Positions 63,871 to 64,000 of a DNA stretch of 64,000 nt are shown here, one piece after another. Every line of letters starts with the position of its first letter. The stretch's first letter is position 1. Made by a program: the position numbers and the translations under genes. The stretch is from positions 82,397 to 146,396 of the forward strand of contig JANJTA010000015.1 of assembly GCA_024711345.1 (NCBI GenBank). The letters are read 5' to 3'. Source of the DNA: Rhodanobacter sp. (GTDB taxonomy: Bacteria; Pseudomonadota; Gammaproteobacteria; Xanthomonadales; Rhodanobacteraceae). The notes beneath the pieces were generated by a model. It was not told where the DNA came from. It did not search any database and saw only the letters and a list, made by a program, of their open reading frames with translations.

Positions 63871-64000
63871 AACCGGTGGATGCAACACACTGAGAGCTGC
63901 CCTGGCAGCAGGAGTGTTGCAGATGCACCAACGGAAGCGGATTTATTACTCGGAGACACAGAGGTCGTTGATGTGGGATCGCTGGCAGCGCGGCGAGTCG
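63871..64000 (+). mobile_element. IS30-family insertion sequence, left end only
   Basis: The transposase start (63923) defines the element. The preceding ggtggatgcaacacactgag (about 63875-63894) is a plausible left terminal repeat by position and composition, but it was not compared with a right end, which is outside the window. tgcaacac (63881-63888) can pair with gtgttgca (63914-63921), a leader hairpin just before the transposase ATG. Confidence 0.6.
63923..64000 (+). CDS. IS30-family transposase, N-terminal fragment (truncated by window edge)
   Basis: Twenty-six codons starting at the ATG at 63923: MHQRKRIYYSETQRSLMWD followed by RWQRGES, the N-terminal DNA-binding helix of IS30-family transposases. 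The HTH, catalytic DDE core and stop are outside the window, so whether the gene is intact is unknown. Confidence 0.8.
   Translation, partial: MHQRKRIYYSETQRSLMWDRWQRGES

Overview
The window is 64 kb of high-GC chromosomal DNA. It most likely comes from a gammaproteobacterium of the Lysobacterales/Xanthomonadales, probably Rhodanobacteraceae (Rhodanobacter/Dyella-like). This is inferred from the high G+C content, the sufR-sufB-sufC-sufD-sufS gene order with an IscR-like Rrf2 regulator, the AmgK/MurU peptidoglycan-recycling pair, paralogous M13 peptidases, and GTAG-headed REP palindromes like those of Stenotrophomonas and relatives. No rRNA, tRNA or CRISPR array was found. Gene density is high, and most genes sit in operons with 1-8 nt start/stop overlaps.

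Layout. (1) 1-3.4 kb: an ABC-2 exporter (ATPase cut by the left edge) followed by a DesK/DesR-type two-component pair. (2) 3.5-9.3 kb: queA and tgt (queuosine modification), then yajC-secD-secF (Sec translocon accessory complex). (3) 9.6-11.3 kb, minus strand: amgK-murU (MurNAc recycling to UDP-MurNAc). (4) 11.4-17 kb: a SUF Fe-S cluster operon whose gene junctions contain palindromic repeats, then an acyltransferase and a ketopantoate reductase-like gene. (5) 19-26 kb: an M13 peptidase, a GNAT-Rieske pair, a CPBP membrane protease homologue, a MipA/OmpV-type protein, and a HAD phosphatase with a class III transaminase. (6) 26.1-28.4 kb: an accessory islet. One lower-GC gene (DUF3644-like, with an HEPN-type R-x4-H motif) lies between two inverted copies of a roughly 300-bp multi-hairpin repeat; a third copy is at 63.5 kb. 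(7) 28.4-36.6 kb: a cell-envelope locus with a ketosynthase, an acyl carrier protein, a FemAB/GNAT-like transferase, an arginase-fold protein, an ArnT-like glycosyltransferase, a DegT aminotransferase, two small EamA/SMR-like transporters in tandem and an alpha/beta hydrolase. (8) 36.6-43.2 kb: a complete tripartite ABC efflux system plus an OmpR-type two-component pair. (9) 43.4-55.3 kb: a membrane-anchored flavoprotein reductase, an M1 peptidase, a SET-domain protein, a ComEA-like HhH protein, an M20 dipeptidase, a YggS PLP protein, an NlpC/P60 hydrolase, a rhomboid protease and an amino-acid permease. (10) 55.3-63.2 kb, minus strand: rapA, an M13 lipoprotein peptidase, an M14 carboxypeptidase and a DUF502 membrane protein. 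(11) 63.2-64 kb: repeats, then the first 26 codons of an IS30-family transposase.

Two features stand out. The first is the DUF3644/HEPN-like islet together with the multi-hairpin repeat; the repeat's stems differ between copies but keep base pairing, so the structure itself appears to be maintained. The second is the 28.4-36.6 kb envelope locus, whose mix of enzymes suggests that an amino-sugar or acyl/aminoacyl group is made in the cytoplasm, flipped, and attached to an envelope lipid or glycan. GTAG REP elements recur throughout, and in two places the TAG of the REP head is the stop codon of the adjoining gene (murU and the DUF502 gene). All functional statements rest on reading motifs; no database search was run.
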